Assembly (NCBI RefSeq): GCF_001028665.1
Contig: NZ_CP011505.1
Location: forward strand, 186,001-250,000
Direction of reading: 5' to 3'
Source of the DNA: Burkholderia pyrrocinia
GTDB taxonomy: Bacteria > Pseudomonadota > Gammaproteobacteria > Burkholderiales > Burkholderiaceae
DNA length: 64,000 nucleotides
Made by a program: the position numbers and the translations under genes
Notes under the pieces: model-generated
Seen by the model: the letters and a program-made list of their open reading frames with translations, nothing else
Told to the model about the DNA's origin: nothing
Database searches by the model: none
Part shown: positions 54,401 through 63,298 of the stretch, one piece after another
Layout: every line of letters begins with the position of its first letter
Numbering within the stretch: position 1 is the stretch's first letter

Positions 54401-55391
54401 GCCGATAGGGGTCCTTGCTGCCGCCCCAGTCATAGACGGCGATCACCATCTCCACGAATGACACCGAGTACATCCCGCTGCCGACGTTGGTGGTCTCGAG
54501 GAAATTGGCCACGGACCACGGCAACAGGTCGTTCTTCGCGCCCATCGCCGGATCGTAGTACTCGCCGAGATCCCCGAGGCGGAACTGCGTCGTCAGGTAA
54601 TCCCACATCGAATACTGGTCGTACTGCATCAGCAGGTCGAAGCCCTCGGCAAACGACCGGTTGATGGCCTTCAGGAACGGCGCGTTCACCTGATCCAGCA
54701 CCTTGTTGATCGGCAGGTATTGGTCGTTGCCGACGCCCTTCGGCGTCACCCAGACCAACGGCACGTCGCCACCGTTCGCCACGCCGAAGTTGAAGCTGTC
54801 CAGCGTCGACTCGGCGGCCGTCGTGGGTACTGCCATGTTGTTGTAGCGCAGCCGCTGCTGCGGCGAGTCGTAATAGAACTTCCGCCAGTACACGCTCTGG
54901 TCGTCCAGGCCGTTGCGGGCCAGCACCGCATTCACCGCCAGCGCAAGCTGCTGCACCGGCAGCATGTCCGCCGAAAACTGCGGCAGGCGCATCCCGCCGA
55001 CTTCGCCATACAGGCCGGCGCGCTGCACGTCGTTCGGATCGTAGTCGCTCGAGTACCACGTGTGAATGCGTCCGCCCACGCGGTCCGACGATTCGAACAG
55101 CTCGAACTCGATGTCGAGCGACTGCAGGATCAGCCCCGCGAACATCCCCGCGAAACCGCCGCCGACGATCCCGACCTGGGGCGCGTCCGCTTTCGCCGAC
55201 AGCTTGTACGCGGCAGCGCCGCGCGTCGCGCGGATTTCGGCGGCCTTCGCGCGCTGCGCTTCGATCCTGGCGCGGTAGGTGGCCCCATGGTTGGCCAGTA
55301 TCCAGTTCGAGAACGCGGCGCCGAGCGGGCGCCGCTGCCGGGCGTGGCGCACCGGCGAGACGGTCGTGGCGTTGAAATGAAGGAAGCTCAT
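51417..55391 (-). CDS. Flavin amine-oxidase / iron lipoxygenase fusion protein
   Basis: A 1,324-residue two-enzyme protein. Residues ~70-670 form a flavin amine-oxidase-type domain: FAD loop VGIVGGGFAGMFAGL (73-87), SSDRVGGRIHTW (101-112), and the closing FAD motif LNFAGECCSVHHGWIVGALD (641-660). Residues ~740-1324 are a lipoxygenase catalytic domain without a PLAT domain: HHHELMPVGIQL (895-906), iron ligands His944 and His949 in GFHQLLTHQ, preceded by WLLAKMQTN, then His1165 and Asn1169 in SVQHTVVNDGAY. The canonical C-terminal Ile ligand is absent; the chain ends Ile-Gln-Thr. Flavin fatty-acid isomerases belong to the amine-oxidase fold, so isomerisation plus dioxygenation of a polyunsaturated fatty acid is one hypothesis; an amine or amino-acid oxidase is the alternative. 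No signal peptide was seen. Confidence 0.88.
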   Translation of the reverse strand: MSFLHFNATTVSPVRHARQRRPLGAAFSNWILANHGATYRARIEAQRAKAAEIRATRGAAAYKLSAKADAPQVGIVGGGFAGMFAGLILQSLDIEFELFESSDRVGGRIHTWYSSDYDPNDVQRAGLYGEVGGMRLPQFSADMLPVQQLALAVNAVLARNGLDDQSVYWRKFYYDSPQQRLRYNNMAVPTTAAESTLDSFNFGVANGGDVPLVWVTPKGVGNDQYLPINKVLDQVNAPFLKAINRSFAEGFDLLMQYDQYSMWDYLTTQFRLGDLGEYYDPAMGAKNDLLPWSVANFLETTNVGSGMYSVSFVEMVIAVYDWGGSKDPYRPDDDAIYMLTVDQGMQRFPDACRMVLDLQDAVTVQDGVTAQIQVGMLPQPGGPYRYDPPNLTPDARPPASTARYPEGASRGEPSRAAYKQRVHLQHEVTSLRHDPSLNDGQGGMRVKVRRTHDGREHERTYPYVVTTLPTGAYLNGQKHVNLLEGISFDKAQAIRECNYMASFKAFLTFKRQFWADAGERQEQTGGYGAAATDRPNRQIIYPSYGYAADQGVLQVYCWALDARKLGALDDRERIAECLKGIQYLYPEVDVYEYFAGYEDGVTTKTWFWDEHAGGGAFALFKPGQFKQLYPTLLTPEFDGCLNFAGECCSVHHGWIVGALDSAYNAVLNILLHAGEAEKIEAMQQTWGKFLAPDIEGDPATANQMSYAYTYNLADRDAASKPPGGGDSIYGDAQYVFDGQVPAFVADYDTVPQSMKAINRDKQVLAMLNSAWDDNVAWRAKLPPRPVDMENAVKMLEDIYYGNNFQTIPAPKFWLKSDDEFARQQLAGFMPTLLEKVSTADFDRLVSEAGIVDAARLGRPGAVQYVANYRHYLDACTVTPVGYYLAKPLVFFTVNHHHELMPVGIQLEPGGELFTPDMVNAENAWLLAKMQTNCAGQTLHDVGFHQLLTHQICAMVSIALFSEEVFNPDTLPHSAEPFQQHPVFKLLRPHVVKTVEFQQTIYNRAYDPYAESFPATREANGAPGVYNIGFVYDLIFSCGRIGNYQLQDKMYYDNDRFRFLEQALPADTKRRGVEQTPFSYAYVHDAGLWYDAIFRFVGKFIAIRYPDGDPAIAADIQLQRFFDKLIPAFNFVDNATFAHRFPAEVKTVATLRDVLTMFIWQFSVQHTVVNDGAYNHAAFVPNASTLMYPLPAGKLSSRWTPADVLACLPSQTATYPTLGGMNFMDVQINASVTGQGPYPETVTGRGVLEPSIDFLQDSYGFVDPQLRDAVFEYYRDVVKIGEAIGARQARDTANYLNAHPGATAIPETVVFDLITPANVMNTIQT

Positions 55392-55900
55392 GATGACCTC
55401 TTTGCGTGTGGTGTGACAGCGGGGACGGCTAAGTCATTGGGCGATGCCGATCAGTCTCCGAATCGACATCGGACACGCGACGTGCGCGGTGCGCGACGCA
55501 AATGCGTACTCGATCGACAGGGAGGCTGACTTACTTCGGGAGGGGGCGTCCGGTGGACGCGTATCGAAACGGGGAACCGCGCCAGGCGCTATTGCGACCA
55601 AAGCTGTCCATTTTGAAATGGTCTCCGTGACAGAGCTGTTCAACCCGATGGCGTGGATCGGGATTTTTTAAATAAATATTGAATTTAAAATCAACAAGGC
55701 GCGACAGCCGCCATGCAGTCGTCGGCCAAATCCGCACAACCTGGCTTTTGAAATATTGTCCTTTTACCGCTTGGAAGCCCGGCGCCATTGATGCTGTAAT
55801 CAACTCGTCACATTTGCCGATTCGAGGATGTCTGATGCGTGTTTCGGCGGGGCCATTCTGATATTAGTGGTCGGGTATTTAATATTCCACCTGTTATTAT

Positions 55901-55951
55901 CGACAGTGTTTTTAAATATTGGAATTGTCGACAGTATTTTTTCAATATTCG
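55901..55951. repeat. Two 21-23-bp direct repeats, 28 bp apart
   Basis: Copy A begins CGACAGTGTTTTTAAATATT at 55901 and copy B begins CGACAGTATTTTTTCAATAT at 55929. The spacing of 28 bp is close to an integral number of helical turns, as for regulator-binding arrays. Confidence 0.6.
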
Positions 55952-56289
55952 AGAGCGATCGGGCGGCGCCATACGATATTTCCTGATCGAAACGATACGG
56001 ATGCCTATACTCGTCGATTACCGTGCTGCACATTCGAATTCGATCGACATCACATCGCACGCCGCACGCCGCACGACTGCAGCACGCGGCCGTGCCGGCG
56101 GCCGCAGAGCCTCTGCGTGTCGATCCAGTCCCGGCAAATGCTTCCCGGCGTCGTCGGGATTCATATCGGTCGAGTCGCCGGCGGGCGAGCCGCCGGTGCC
56201 GGCGAAGCGCTGACCGGCACGGGCCGGCGCCGCGTGATCGGACGCCGGCCACCGTGGCGCCCGACGCACCAGAGCAGGGAGCAGGAAGC

Positions 56290-56315
56290 GGCCCTCGAAC
56301 GGAAGTTCGAGGGCC
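56290..56315 (-). terminator. Hairpin after the methyltransferase-like gene
   Basis: GGCCCTCGAAC and its exact complement GTTCGAGGGCC around a 4-base loop, 33 bp beyond the leftward stop. There is no T-run, so it may be a weak or factor-assisted terminator, or an RNA 3-prime-end stabiliser. Confidence 0.45.
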
Positions 56316-56347
56316 CCGTCGCGTCGACATGACGCGCCGCCACCGCG

Positions 56348-58480
56348 CTAGCGATCCGTGCCGATGTCGGCAACATAGTTTGCAATACTGAAGAATCGAT
56401 AGTCGCTCAGCAAATCAGGCGCCGGGAACCCCTCCGGATGAATCCGCCCGTAAATCGGGCTGTCGGGGCGTAGGCCGGCGAGGGTCAACGCGAGCGTGAA
56501 TTCGTTGAACGGCGCCATGAACTGACGCGACACGAAATGCATGCCCCAGTTGAACACCGACGGAAGCTGCTCGGTGCGCAACCACGTGTCCGGCCCGCCC
56601 GGCGCACGCGCGCAAAGATTCTCCGCCCACGGGCTATGTCCTTCCACGATGAGAAAGCCATGCTTCGCGTGGCGCTTCCAGCGGGTCAGGAAATCGATGA
56701 GATCCGCAGCCGCCACGTAACCGGGAACAAGGCCTTCCGCGTCGCTATACGCCACCTTGAACGCACGCTTGATCTGGTCGAGCGTAATCGGCAACTCGGC
56801 CCGATCCGATACCGTCAGCGCGCCCGCATAGTGCTGGTCGATAACCGCGCGCAGGCGTGCTCGATCGACGGTGCGGAGATGGCGCTCGAGGATCGCTTCG
56901 GCGTCGTCCTTGCGCCGGATGCTCAACCGGCGGTTGTGGACCAGGAACATGAAGGTATGCAACAGGTCGCTCAGCCGCGCCGGGCGCACGCTGCCGTCCG
57001 GCTGCCCGACGGTCAGGCCGCTTTCGGCCACGGCTAGGTCGTAGCGGTCGGGCTGGGAAATGTCGGCGGCGATCACGCGTACCTGCACGCCGGAGATGTC
57101 CTTCAGCGCAGACAGCGTGGCGGCGGCGCGGCCGCGTGCGGATTCGTTGTAGTCCGCGCCGATCACGAGCAGCGGATGGGTCGCGAGGTGCCGGCCGCGC
57201 CGCGTCGACGCAATGACGTATTCCGCCAGGCGCTTCAGCGCGCTGCCGTCGCCGCAGCCCATGTCGGCGATGCCGGCCGGCTGGCGATCCAGCGGCGTGT
57301 CGTCGAACAGTTCGTGCAGGATTTTCGTCGTGATTTCCTGCGACGCCGGCCCGGACCCGGCGCCGCTCGACGCATACACGTTCATCACGCGATCGATGTG
57401 GCCGTCGCTATCGATATCGAGCGGATCGGGGTTGCGGAACAGGAGTTCGTCGAGCAGCGCATACGAACGCAGATAGGACGCGGGCAACCCCGCGTAAGGG
57501 GCAGCAATCGGCCGGTGAATCCGGCCCGACTCGGTGAGGCGCACCTTTTCCCGATCGATTTCCGCCATGCCGAACTTGCACATCAGCGCCCATGCCGCGT
57601 GCAGCACGACAGGATCAGCCTGCGTCCACGCGCCGACCGCGACCCCGTCGGGCTGCGCGTCGAGCTTGCCGAGGATGCCGGGCGCCGACTGCGAGTACTG
57701 GCCATCCGGCTGCCTGTCGAACACCGGCATATCGAGCGCGACCCAGGTCGGGCCGAGCAGCAGGCCGTCCATCGCCGTGCGCAGCTGTCCATTCACCTGG
57801 CGCTCCAGATCGGTGGCCGGGAGCGGAAACTCCGGCCAACCCGCCACGCAGATCCGCGCGAGCTGCGCATACAGCACGCTGTCGTTGGCCGCCACGCGCG
57901 TTCGATGACACAGTGCGTGCAGATGCTGGAGCACCGGCGTGGCATTCGCCAGTTGCTCGAACAGCGGCCGGGCGTGCTCGACGCACGCGACGACATATTC
58001 ACCGGCCGGGGTGAGCGCATATTCGGCGTCTTCGTCGCCGCGATCGAGGGTCAGCCAGCCGGCCAGGCTCATCAGGTTGAGGGCGCCCCACAGCACTCCC
58101 AGGTTACGGGTCGGGTCGGGCTGGTGGGACTCCGCGAACGCGCGCATCGCGCGGGGCGCGCCGGCCCGCAGGCCGCGGAACGCGCCGGCAAACACCAGGC
58201 GTACCAGCGTCGGCACCAGCACGATGCCGTTCGCCCAGTTGCAACTGCGCGTATAGGCCATCACGCGCTGAGCGTCGTGGCGGCCGATGCGCAGCGTGGC
58301 TGCATGCGTATGTTGCTCGAGCTTGACCGGCAGTTCCATGTCGAGCACCTCGACGCCGATCGCGGTACCGGCCGACAGGCCGAGCAAGGTGCGCGTTTCG
58401 TCGGGAAAGGCGTGGAGATAGTGTTCGAGTTGTCGGGCCAGCGCGGCGGTGGAATCACCAAGGTCGAATCGGGCGTGCAT
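56348..58480 (-). CDS. SAM-dependent methyltransferase-like biosynthetic protein
   Basis: A 710-residue protein. The C-terminal half contains a class I methyltransferase motif I, GIADMGCGDGSALKRLAEYV (about residues 403-422), with a plausible motif II acidic residue in VIGADYNES. The final ~150 residues (YVAADLIDFLTRWKRHAKHG, FLIVEGHSP) continue the fold. The N-terminal ~380 residues are helical with a winged-helix-like stretch (ALNLMSLAGWLTLDRGDEDA) and no domain I can name. Size and motif recall methyltransferases embedded in polyketide loading modules, here as a free-standing protein. It follows the ligase/carrier fusion by 11 bp and is clearly in its operon. The ATG at 58480 is used because upstream extension would overlap that gene. 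Confidence 0.8.
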   Translation of the reverse strand: MHARFDLGDSTAALARQLEHYLHAFPDETRTLLGLSAGTAIGVEVLDMELPVKLEQHTHAATLRIGRHDAQRVMAYTRSCNWANGIVLVPTLVRLVFAGAFRGLRAGAPRAMRAFAESHQPDPTRNLGVLWGALNLMSLAGWLTLDRGDEDAEYALTPAGEYVVACVEHARPLFEQLANATPVLQHLHALCHRTRVAANDSVLYAQLARICVAGWPEFPLPATDLERQVNGQLRTAMDGLLLGPTWVALDMPVFDRQPDGQYSQSAPGILGKLDAQPDGVAVGAWTQADPVVLHAAWALMCKFGMAEIDREKVRLTESGRIHRPIAAPYAGLPASYLRSYALLDELLFRNPDPLDIDSDGHIDRVMNVYASSGAGSGPASQEITTKILHELFDDTPLDRQPAGIADMGCGDGSALKRLAEYVIASTRRGRHLATHPLLVIGADYNESARGRAAATLSALKDISGVQVRVIAADISQPDRYDLAVAESGLTVGQPDGSVRPARLSDLLHTFMFLVHNRRLSIRRKDDAEAILERHLRTVDRARLRAVIDQHYAGALTVSDRAELPITLDQIKRAFKVAYSDAEGLVPGYVAAADLIDFLTRWKRHAKHGFLIVEGHSPWAENLCARAPGGPDTWLRTEQLPSVFNWGMHFVSRQFMAPFNEFTLALTLAGLRPDSPIYGRIHPEGFPAPDLLSDYRFFSIANYVADIGTDR

Positions 58481-58491
58481 GTTGGACGGTC

Positions 58492-61400
58492 TCACAGGGT
58501 CGAAGGTTGGGCTGCAATGGGTGAAGGTGCATCCGGATCGGCGTGCGCGACGGCAATCGCCGGCGCGGCGCCGTGAGTTCTGGGCGCGAGATGGGCGGCC
58601 AGCGCGCGAATGGACGGGTAATCCCAGGCCGCGGACGGATCGACGGTCACGCTGAACGCCTCGCCGAATACGAGCGTCATTTCGACGGCGAGGATCGAAT
58701 CGAAGCCGATCTCGGCGAACGTCGACTCGCGCGTCAATCGAAGCTTGCGGTGCTTGAGGCGTTCGCCCAGCCACGCGATGAGCCATTGTTCGACGGCATG
58801 AACCTGCTGGCGATCGAGCAGGCTCGCCGGCTCGCTCACGATCGGGGCCGCCGAACCGGCGTCTTCGCCGGCTGGCGCGTCGGGCGCGCGGGAGACCGAA
58901 CGCGCGTCGGCATGGGCGTCCAGCAACGGATCGACGAGTTGGCTTGCACCCGGGATCGTTTGCTCGATCGCGCCGATCTCGAACCCGGTGCGCGCTGCCC
59001 AGTCGTTCAATTCCACCGACGTGGACAGGGCAGAGCGCAGGCCGACCTGCCGCTGCGCCGCCTCGATCGCGCGTTCGTACTGGCTCTGCACCCAGCGCAG
59101 CGCGGCATCGCCGATGCGCTGCTGCGCAGCCGCGCGTTCGATCACCGCAAGCAGCAAGCCCCATTGCGCGACCGTGCCGAGCCAGTAATTGACCCAGACG
59201 GCGGCATGCGCGGTGCCGCCGAGTTTCGACGCATTGGCGAGCCCGTCTTGCGCCAGCTGTGCGCCCAGCTCGCGCAGCTCCGTGGCCAGCACGCCGGCGC
59301 CCAGCGCATGCTCGAGATAGCGCAGCAAATCGTCGCTCCCGTTGAGCAGACGGCTGCCCAGGTGAACCAGCAGCGTTTCGGTCGGCCCCTCGAAGATGCG
59401 GGTCAGGCGCGCGTCCCGGAAGATCTGCGGCGCAAGGTTGGTCTCGATATAACCGCGGCCGCCCAGGAACTGCATCATCTCGTCGGCGGATTGCGACAGC
59501 AGCTCGGAGCCGAGAATCTTCGAGATCAGCAGGCAGTCTTCAGGCAGCGCGACGCCGAGGTCCAGCTCGGCGGCCAGGTGCTCGACCAGCGCATTGAGCC
59601 CGTCGATGCGGTCCCGCAGCTCGCCCAGGCGCAGGCGGCTCAGCGGGTTGTCCAGCAGGAGGCCGGTGCCGACCTGGCGCCGTGCCCCGTAGCGATGCAT
59701 CAGCTGCGCACAGCGTTTCATTCCGCCCACGCAGACGGCCGCGATACCGAGGCGCGCAATGTTCATCGCGTGCTGCGCCACGAACATCCCTTGCCCGATG
59801 TCGCCGAGCCGGTATGCGTCGCTGATTCGTGCCCGATCCAGATGCAGCGAATTCTGGATCATGCCGCGCACGCCCATCGTCAGCTCCTCGGCGCCGATCC
59901 GCACGCCTGGCGTGCCGGGGCGCACCGCCAATCCGACCATTCCCGTGCCGTCGGCCTGCTTCGCGAACACGTTGATGATCCCCGCCCACGCGGATGAGCC
60001 GCTCCAGCTCTTGTTGCCCGTGACCAGCCAGTCGCCGGACTCGATACGCTGCGCGCGGGACGCGATCGCGCGTACATGCGAGCCCGCCGCCGGCTCCGTG
60101 ATCGCGAATGCGGCGAGCATCCGGCCGCTCGCGAGGCTCGGCAGCAATTCCTCGCGCAACGGCGGCTGCGCATGCTGCATGATCGGCAGGATCCCGAGCG
60201 TGTTGTTCAACGCGACAAAGAAAGCCAGCGTCGAATCGATCGCGGCCAGCTGCGCCAACACGCGCGACATGTCGCGCTGGCCGAGGCCGAGGCCGCCATG
60301 CGAACGGTCGATCGGCATGCCGAGCAGGCCCCGGTTCCCGAAATCGAGCACGACGTGCGGCGGAATGGTGCGACGCTCGTCGATGGTGCGCGAATCGATC
60401 CGCGTGCGGGCGTAGTGCCTGAGCCAGTCGTTCAGTTCGTCGACGGTGGCACTGGCATCATGCCGGCGATCGTTGGCCGCCGGTTTGTCGATAACCGCTG
60501 CCGGGCGCGCGGGCTGCCGGCGATCGGGCGCGGGCGGTTGGACGCCGCCCTCGACGTCCCACTGCGCGAGGATCGTCAGCGCGCCGTCGTGCAACTGCGT
60601 GCGGCACGTGCTGCGGCGCACCTTGCCGCTCGACGTTTTCGGCACGCTGCCGGGCGACACCAGCACGATCGCGCTCGGGCCGATGTCGAGGCGGTTCCAG
60701 ATCGCCTGGCGAATCGCGTCGATGAAGCTGTCGAGATTGCCCTTGCGCTGCGTGCGCTCGACTTCCGCCACGACGATCAGGCGTTCCGCGTCGACCTGGT
60801 CGTCCATGAAGGCCGCGCAACCGTTCGGCACGAGTTCCGGTACGCCGACGATCAGCGCGTACTCGATGTCTTCCGAGTAGTAGTTGCGGCCGGCGAGAAT
60901 CACCATGTCCTTGAGCCGGCCGGTGACATACAGTTCGTTATCCAGAATGAAGCCGAGATCGCCGGTGCGCATGAATGCCTGATCCCGGTCGGCGGCCAGC
61001 GTGTGCCGGAAGGTCGAATGCGTCTGCTCGTCCAGACGCCAGTAGCCGGCGGCGATGCTCGGGCCGGCCACGCAGATTTCGCCGATGGTCCGATCGTCGC
61101 AACGCGCATTGGTCTCCAGGTCGCGCACGATCACCTGTTGTTCGCCGTCGGTGCGGCCCACACCGACCAGGACCCGCTCGCCCGGGCGGTCCAGCGGCTG
61201 CGGCGATACGCCCTGGAATTCGCTGCGCAATACGACGGATTGCCGCTGGAGCGCGGCCTGATCGACGCACAGCGTCCGGATCGGATGCTGCTCCGTGCGG
61301 CCGGCGACGTACAGCGTGCCCTCCGCCAGCCCGTAGCACGGCAGGAAACCGTCGGCGGCGAAGCCCGCGGCGGCGAAGCGCTGCGCAAAATCAGTCAGGG

Positions 61401-62307
61401 TGCTGGCGCGTACCGACTCGGCGCCGTTGTAGGCGACCCGCAGGCAGGACAGGTCGAGCGTCGCCAGCTGTTCGTCGGAGATCCGCCGGCAGCACATCCG
61501 GTACGCGAAATCCGGCGCGCCCGTCAGGTCCGCGCGGTACTGGCTGATCGCACGCAACCACAGGTACGGATGCTGGATGAAGCGTTCCGGGGCCATCAGC
61601 ACGCTCCGGAAGCCGCCGTAGAGCGACGTCAGGATCACGCTGATCAGGCCCATGTCGTGATACGGCGGCAGCCAGCTGACGATCGTGCTTGCCTCGTCAT
61701 AGGCGAGCCATTCGCGCATCAGCCCCAGGTTGTGCATCAGGTTGCCGTGCGACACCATCACGCCCTTGGGGCTGCCGGTGGTTCCCGACGTGTATTGCAG
61801 AAAGGCGATGTGGGAGGGCTGCACGCCGGCGGGCGAATGCACGGGATCCAGCCCCTGCGCGCCCCCGACGTCGAGCAGCGTGCTGCCTGATGCGTCGGTA
61901 TCGGCGAGCCAGGTCGTGCAGCGCGCGTGGTCGTCGGCCGAGCACAGGATCGTGTTCGCGCCGGCGTTCTCGACGATGCCGGCGATCCGCACCATGTGCT
62001 GCCTGTTGCGCGGCGGGTAGGCGGGCACCGCAATCGCGCCCGCATAGAGGCACCCCATGAAGGCGCTGACGTAATCGAGCCCCGGCCGGCACAGCAGCAG
62101 CACGCGGTCGCCGATCTCGACCGCGTTCTGCCGCAGCAGCGCGGCGACCTGGCGGGCGCGTGCGTCGAGCGCCGCGAAGGTCATCGATTCGGCCTGTTCC
62201 TGCTCGGGCGGCCCGCTCAGGAACACGTAGGCGGTTTTGTCGCCGAGTGTGGCGGCCCGGTTCTGAAGCAATTCGCTGAGCGTGGTCGGCAAGGTCGCAG
62301 TGGTCAT
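58492..62307 (-). CDS. Fatty acyl-AMP ligase / acyl-CoA dehydrogenase / acyl-carrier fusion
   Basis: A 1,271-residue three-part protein. (1) Residues ~1-570: FAAL-type adenylating domain with FLQYTSGTTGSPKGVMVSHG (169-188) and YRMCCRRIS-type core; it should load a fatty acid as acyl-AMP. (2) Residues ~640-1050: acyl-CoA dehydrogenase domain with AFAITEPAAGSHVRAI and RIFEGPTETLLVHLGSRL, the latter carrying the catalytic Glu. (3) Residues ~1165-1245: acyl carrier domain with the phosphopantetheine Ser1204 in FAEIGFDSILAVEM. The architecture means the fatty acid is activated, tethered and alpha,beta-desaturated on one chain. The ATG at 62307 is used because the adenylation fold begins there. Confidence 0.92.
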   Translation of the reverse strand: MTTATLPTTLSELLQNRAATLGDKTAYVFLSGPPEQEQAESMTFAALDARARQVAALLRQNAVEIGDRVLLLCRPGLDYVSAFMGCLYAGAIAVPAYPPRNRQHMVRIAGIVENAGANTILCSADDHARCTTWLADTDASGSTLLDVGGAQGLDPVHSPAGVQPSHIAFLQYTSGTTGSPKGVMVSHGNLMHNLGLMREWLAYDEASTIVSWLPPYHDMGLISVILTSLYGGFRSVLMAPERFIQHPYLWLRAISQYRADLTGAPDFAYRMCCRRISDEQLATLDLSCLRVAYNGAESVRASTLTDFAQRFAAAGFAADGFLPCYGLAEGTLYVAGRTEQHPIRTLCVDQAALQRQSVVLRSEFQGVSPQPLDRPGERVLVGVGRTDGEQQVIVRDLETNARCDDRTIGEICVAGPSIAAGYWRLDEQTHSTFRHTLAADRDQAFMRTGDLGFILDNELYVTGRLKDMVILAGRNYYSEDIEYALIVGVPELVPNGCAAFMDDQVDAERLIVVAEVERTQRKGNLDSFIDAIRQAIWNRLDIGPSAIVLVSPGSVPKTSSGKVRRSTCRTQLHDGALTILAQWDVEGGVQPPAPDRRQPARPAAVIDKPAANDRRHDASATVDELNDWLRHYARTRIDSRTIDERRTIPPHVVLDFGNRGLLGMPIDRSHGGLGLGQRDMSRVLAQLAAIDSTLAFFVALNNTLGILPIMQHAQPPLREELLPSLASGRMLAAFAITEPAAGSHVRAIASRAQRIESGDWLVTGNKSWSGSSAWAGIINVFAKQADGTGMVGLAVRPGTPGVRIGAEELTMGVRGMIQNSLHLDRARISDAYRLGDIGQGMFVAQHAMNIARLGIAAVCVGGMKRCAQLMHRYGARRQVGTGLLLDNPLSRLRLGELRDRIDGLNALVEHLAAELDLGVALPEDCLLISKILGSELLSQSADEMMQFLGGRGYIETNLAPQIFRDARLTRIFEGPTETLLVHLGSRLLNGSDDLLRYLEHALGAGVLATELRELGAQLAQDGLANASKLGGTAHAAVWVNYWLGTVAQWGLLLAVIERAAAQQRIGDAALRWVQSQYERAIEAAQRQVGLRSALSTSVELNDWAARTGFEIGAIEQTIPGASQLVDPLLDAHADARSVSRAPDAPAGEDAGSAAPIVSEPASLLDRQQVHAVEQWLIAWLGERLKHRKLRLTRESTFAEIGFDSILAVEMTLVFGEAFSVTVDPSAAWDYPSIRALAAHLAPRTHGAAPAIAVAHADPDAPSPIAAQPSTL

Positions 62308-62396
62308 GATGTCGTCGGAAGAGGAATGAAAACAGCGAGCAGCGGCCTGACGCCGGGCGGCGCCCATGCGTTGCTGCGGCGGGAATCCGAAGGAGG

Positions 62397-63293
62397 CTAT
62401 TCGGCGCGATGGAACAGATCGATCATGTGCATCATGCTTTTGAGATGCAGGAAATGCGGCACCACCTTTTCGCTTCTTGCTGCGTAACGGGCAGTCCAGT
62501 GGTGGGCCAGTTCCTGCGTGGCGGCGGCGTTGCCGCGAACCGCGCGCGCGTCGGCCTCGCGCGCATCGAGGCATGCGCGTGCATGCCGCGCGGCCGATCG
62601 GGCGAGCTCGCCGGCGAGGATGCCGTGGTGCCCCAATGCAAGCCGCGGCGCGTGCAGCTGCTCGATGACGTCCAGCGAGTGCCGATACGCAAACAGATCC
62701 TGAAAGACCAGCGGCAGCCAGCTGGTGGCGCCGTGAAACTCACCGAGCGCATCCGACACGAAACCGATGTCCAGCTGCGGGCAGTAGTAGCCGAACTGGC
62801 AACGGCTGTGACCCGGCAGTGCGATCGTGCGAATCTGCATCCCGACGCCGATGTCGAGCTGCGTGCCCGGATTGACCGGATAGAACGGCAGGTCGGACAG
62901 CTCGGTGAAGTCGACGCCGACGACGGGCGCCCACGGCCGTGACGCGTGCGCGTCGAGCTGACGGATGGTTCGGCAGGCCGACGGGCTCTGGAACGCATCG
63001 AACGCGTCGGGAGAACCGGATACATGGAGCCACGGCATGCGCGACTTGAGCGTCATCAGCAGGCTGCAATGGTCATAGTGCGAGTGGGTGATCAGCCAGT
63101 AGCGCAAATGCCGGATGCCGCCGAAGTCCCGCAGCAGATCGTGAAGCTGCTGCCACACGAGTTCCGTCATGCCGCTCAGGCCGCCCTCGACCAGCGTCGC
63201 GGCCTCGTCGTTGACGATCACGTACAGCGGCACGTCAGCCGTGCCGACGAGGGCCAGCCGCGGCTCGATCCACCCCGGGGAAGCGTTCAGCAT
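62397..63293 (-). CDS. Metallo-beta-lactamase-fold hydrolase
   Basis: A 298-residue MBL-fold protein. The dinuclear metal motif HxHxDH is intact as THSHYDHCSL (His70, His72, Asp74, His75), with further ligands His162 in ALPGHSRCQFGYY and Asp181 in GFVSDALGE. It starts at 63293, five bases after the stop of the ketosynthase, with GGAG just upstream, so the two genes are coupled. In acyl-carrier clusters such proteins can act as thioesterases releasing product, or as diiron oxygenases. Which applies here is not decided by sequence. Confidence 0.88.
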   Translation of the reverse strand: MLNASPGWIEPRLALVGTADVPLYVIVNDEAATLVEGGLSGMTELVWQQLHDLLRDFGGIRHLRYWLITHSHYDHCSLLMTLKSRMPWLHVSGSPDAFDAFQSPSACRTIRQLDAHASRPWAPVVGVDFTELSDLPFYPVNPGTQLDIGVGMQIRTIALPGHSRCQFGYYCPQLDIGFVSDALGEFHGATSWLPLVFQDLFAYRHSLDVIEQLHAPRLALGHHGILAGELARSAARHARACLDAREADARAVRGNAAATQELAHHWTARYAARSEKVVPHFLHLKSMMHMIDLFHRAE

Positions 63294-63298
63294 GTCGT

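Larger units (their letters stand above)
55392..56347. promoter_or_regulatory. 956-bp AT-rich control region upstream of the fusion gene
   Basis: No credible gene. The stretch from about 55640 to 55960 is far AT-richer than the rest of the window and contains the hexamer AATATT five times (around 55676, 55751, 55881, 55915 and 55944). Two imperfect direct copies of CGACAGTnTTTTT-AATATT lie at 55901 and 55929. The fusion gene is transcribed leftward from this region. The last 60 bp (56290-56315) hold a hairpin after the methyltransferase gene. Confidence 0.6.

Noticed and set aside
51363..54461. Long rightward frame opposite the lipoxygenase fusion
   Set aside because: Same high-GC shadow effect; no domain, and the leftward strand carries unmistakable FAD and iron-site motifs.
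56290..56315. Treating the hairpin as a strong intrinsic terminator
   Set aside because: The stem is perfect but no T-run follows on either strand, so it is listed at low confidence only.
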